6,984 bases of DNA, from assembly GCA_031293105.1 (NCBI GenBank), contig JAUMSA010000327.1, positions 1-6,984 of the forward strand, read 5' to 3'. The position numbers and the translations under genes were made by a program. This DNA comes from Butyricicoccus sp. (GTDB taxonomy: Bacteria; Bacillota; Clostridia; Oscillospirales; Butyricicoccaceae). Shown here piece after piece: positions 5,488 through 6,984 of the stretch. Numbering within the stretch: position 1 is the stretch's first letter; the number at the start of each line of letters is the position of its first letter. Below the pieces are notes generated by a model, which had not been told where the DNA came from, did no database searches, and saw only the letters and a list, made by a program, of their open reading frames with translations.

Positions 5488-6951
5488 ATGAAATATACGA
5501 TGAAAAAAGTATCCCATACTCCGTTTGACGGCGACGCCGTGCATGAAGAATGCGGCGTATTCGGCATCTATGTGCCCGATGGCGTCGACCTCAGCCCAGC
5601 CCATGAAGCCTATACCGCCCTGTTTGCCTTGCAGCACCGCGGCCAGGAAGCCGCCGGTATTGCGGTCAACAACCACGGCGTCATCAAGTGTCACAAGGAC
5701 GTCGGTCTGGTCAGCCAGGTATTCACCCAGGAGATTCTGGACTCCATGCCCGGCCAAATGGCCATCGGCCATGTGCGCTATTCGACCACAGGCGATGCCC
5801 ACCGCGAAAACGCGCAGCCGCTGTCCATCACCCATATCAAGGGCAACCTGGCCGTCGCCCACAATGGCAATCTGGTCAACGCTGGCCCGCTGCGCCGCGA
5901 AATCGAGAGCACGGGCGGCATTTTCCGCTCGTCCTCGGACACCGAGGTTCTGGTTTATACCATTGTCCGCGAGCGACTGCAATGCGGGTCGATCGAGCAG
6001 GCGATTTTGAACACCATGGACGTCATCCAAGGCGCATATTCGCTGTGCATCATGTCCCCGCGCAAGCTGATTGCGGCGCGTGACCCGCGCGGCATGCGGC
6101 CGCTGTGCATGGGTAAGACCAAGGACGGTGTCATCATCTTTGCCTCCGAATCGTGCGCCTTAGACGCACTGGGCGCCGAGTTTGTCCGCGACGTGGAACC
6201 GGGCGAAGTCATTGTCGTAGAAAATGGCGAAATGCGTTCGCTGCACTGCAAGACCCAGTGCAAGACCGCCGCCTGCGTATTTGAATATATCTATTTTGCC
6301 CGTCCGGACTCGGTCATCGACGGCGCGAGCGTGGAACTTGCCCGCCAGGAGGCCGGTAAGTATCTGTCCATCGAGCACCCGGTTGGCGCGGACGTCGTCA
6401 TCGGCGTGCCCGATTCGGGCATCCCGGCCGCTATCGGCTACGCCAAGTGCTCGGGCATCCCCTACGGCGTGGGCCTGATTAAAAACCGCTACATCGCGCG
6501 CACCTTCATCCAGCCCGGCCAGTCCAAGCGCGAACGGTCGGTGCGCTTAAAGCTCAATGCCCTGCGCGAAGCGGTCAACGGCAAGCGGGTCATCATGGTC
6601 GATGACTCCATCGTGCGCGGCACGACCAGCGCCCGTCTGGTGCAGCTCGTACGCGACGCAGGCGCCAAGGAAGTGCACATGCGCATCTCGGCCCCGCCCT
6701 TCCGTCATCCCTGCTTCTTCGGCACCGACATCCCCGAACGCACCCAGCTGCTCGCCCACGAGCGCACGGTCGAAGAGATGCGGCAAATCATCGGCGTGGA
6801 CAGCTTGGGCTTCCTGTCGGTCGAAGCCACGCGCCGGATTGCGCTGAACTGCAAGCTTGGTTTCTGCGACGCCTGCTTTACCGGCGAATACCCCATGGAA
6901 GTTCCCGACCAAGTGGATAAAAATATGTTTGAAAGAGAGATTGAATTATGA
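5488..6951 (+). CDS. purF: PurF, amidophosphoribosyltransferase (iron-sulfur type, with propeptide)
   Basis: A 487-residue enzyme catalysing the first committed step of purine synthesis: PRPP plus glutamine to 5-phosphoribosylamine. The glutaminase half is complete: nucleophile C22 in EECGVFG, HRGQEAAG, HVRYSTTG (95-102) and HNGN (125-128). The synthase half has GVPDSG and the PRPP loop VDDSIVRGT (371-379). Cysteines C263 (CVFEYIYFARPDS), C409 (HPCFFG) and C460/C463 (CDAC) match the 4Fe-4S ligands known from B. subtilis PurF, so this is the oxygen-sensitive type. The residues before C22 would be removed as a propeptide to expose the N-terminal Cys. The ATG at 5488 has GAGG at 5478-5481; an in-frame ATG at 5500 is possible and would only shorten the propeptide by four residues. 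The stop overlaps the purM start, implying translational coupling. By family knowledge the enzyme is inhibited by purine nucleotides. Confidence 0.97.
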   Translation: MKYTMKKVSHTPFDGDAVHEECGVFGIYVPDGVDLSPAHEAYTALFALQHRGQEAAGIAVNNHGVIKCHKDVGLVSQVFTQEILDSMPGQMAIGHVRYSTTGDAHRENAQPLSITHIKGNLAVAHNGNLVNAGPLRREIESTGGIFRSSSDTEVLVYTIVRERLQCGSIEQAILNTMDVIQGAYSLCIMSPRKLIAARDPRGMRPLCMGKTKDGVIIFASESCALDALGAEFVRDVEPGEVIVVENGEMRSLHCKTQCKTAACVFEYIYFARPDSVIDGASVELARQEAGKYLSIEHPVGADVVIGVPDSGIPAAIGYAKCSGIPYGVGLIKNRYIARTFIQPGQSKRERSVRLKLNALREAVNGKRVIMVDDSIVRGTTSARLVQLVRDAGAKEVHMRISAPPFRHPCFFGTDIPERTQLLAHERTVEEMRQIIGVDSLGFLSVEATRRIALNCKLGFCDACFTGEYPMEVPDQVDKNMFEREIEL

Positions 6952-6984
6952 GTGAGAGCCGTTCTGAAAGCTACAAGGCCGCGG
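6948..6984 (+). CDS. purM: PurM N-terminus (AIR synthetase), cut by the window end
   Basis: The ATG at 6948 overlaps the purF TGA as ATGA, and the purine-rich GAAAGAGAG inside the end of purF serves as ribosome site. Only 12 codons are visible, reading MSESRSESYKAA. The SYKAA stretch fits the usual start of phosphoribosylformylglycinamidine cyclo-ligase (commonly SYKxAGVD), and purM often follows purF in Firmicute operons. The product would convert FGAM to AIR with ATP, the substrate route into PurE. The assignment rests on a few residues plus context. Confidence 0.7.
   Translation, partial: MSESRSESYKAA

Noticed and set aside
3967..6030. A 687-codon open frame on the minus strand, antisense to both purF-type genes.
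   Set aside because: It lies wholly opposite two well-supported genes in GC-rich DNA, where antisense frames often lack stops. Its translation resembles no family, and both + strand genes have conserved motifs and ribosome sites.

Overview
The window is a GC-rich (roughly 60%) stretch of bacterial chromosome with tightly packed genes, all on the + strand and each behind a purine-rich Shine-Dalgarno site. The gene set suggests a GC-rich anaerobic Firmicute of class Clostridia, probably an Oscillospiraceae/Ruminococcaceae-type gut organism. It comprises purE-purC-purF-purM, a second glutaminase-less PurF of a type I associate with Clostridia, an iron-sulfur-type PurF, and a CsaB-type pyruvyl transferase. 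This placement rests on recall of family resemblance, not on a search.

Region 1 (20-2257) encodes one long envelope-polysaccharide protein: an N-terminal GT4 glycosyltransferase fused to a C-terminal CsaB-like polysaccharide pyruvyl transferase.

Region 2 (2258-2597) is 340 nt without a large gene, AT-richer than its flanks and full of signals. It has a near-consensus sigma-A promoter (TTGAAA-17-TAGAAT, 2375-2403), a 26-codon small ORF with a strong Shine-Dalgarno site (2436-2516), a small hairpin at the end of that ORF (2491-2508), and a perfect 26-bp palindrome followed by a T tract (2523-2558). All of this comes just before purE. It reads either as a leader-peptide attenuator for the purine operon or as a short independent small-protein/sRNA gene.

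Region 3 (2598-6984) is the de novo purine (IMP) operon: purE, purC, a PurF paralogue, the true purF, and the first 12 codons of purM, which overlaps purF by ATGA. PurF makes phosphoribosylamine from PRPP and glutamine, PurM closes the AIR ring, PurE carboxylates it, and PurC adds aspartate. The paralogue (3991-5412) keeps the PRPP-binding loop and all four presumed Fe-S cysteines but has lost the catalytic cysteine and the other recognisable glutaminase motifs. A terminator-like hairpin (3925-3958) sits between purC and the paralogue with no obvious promoter after it, suggesting partial read-through within the operon.

The observations most worth following up are the glutaminase-dead PurF paralogue in tandem with an intact PurF, the small-ORF/terminator leader ahead of purE, and the GT4-CsaB fusion.
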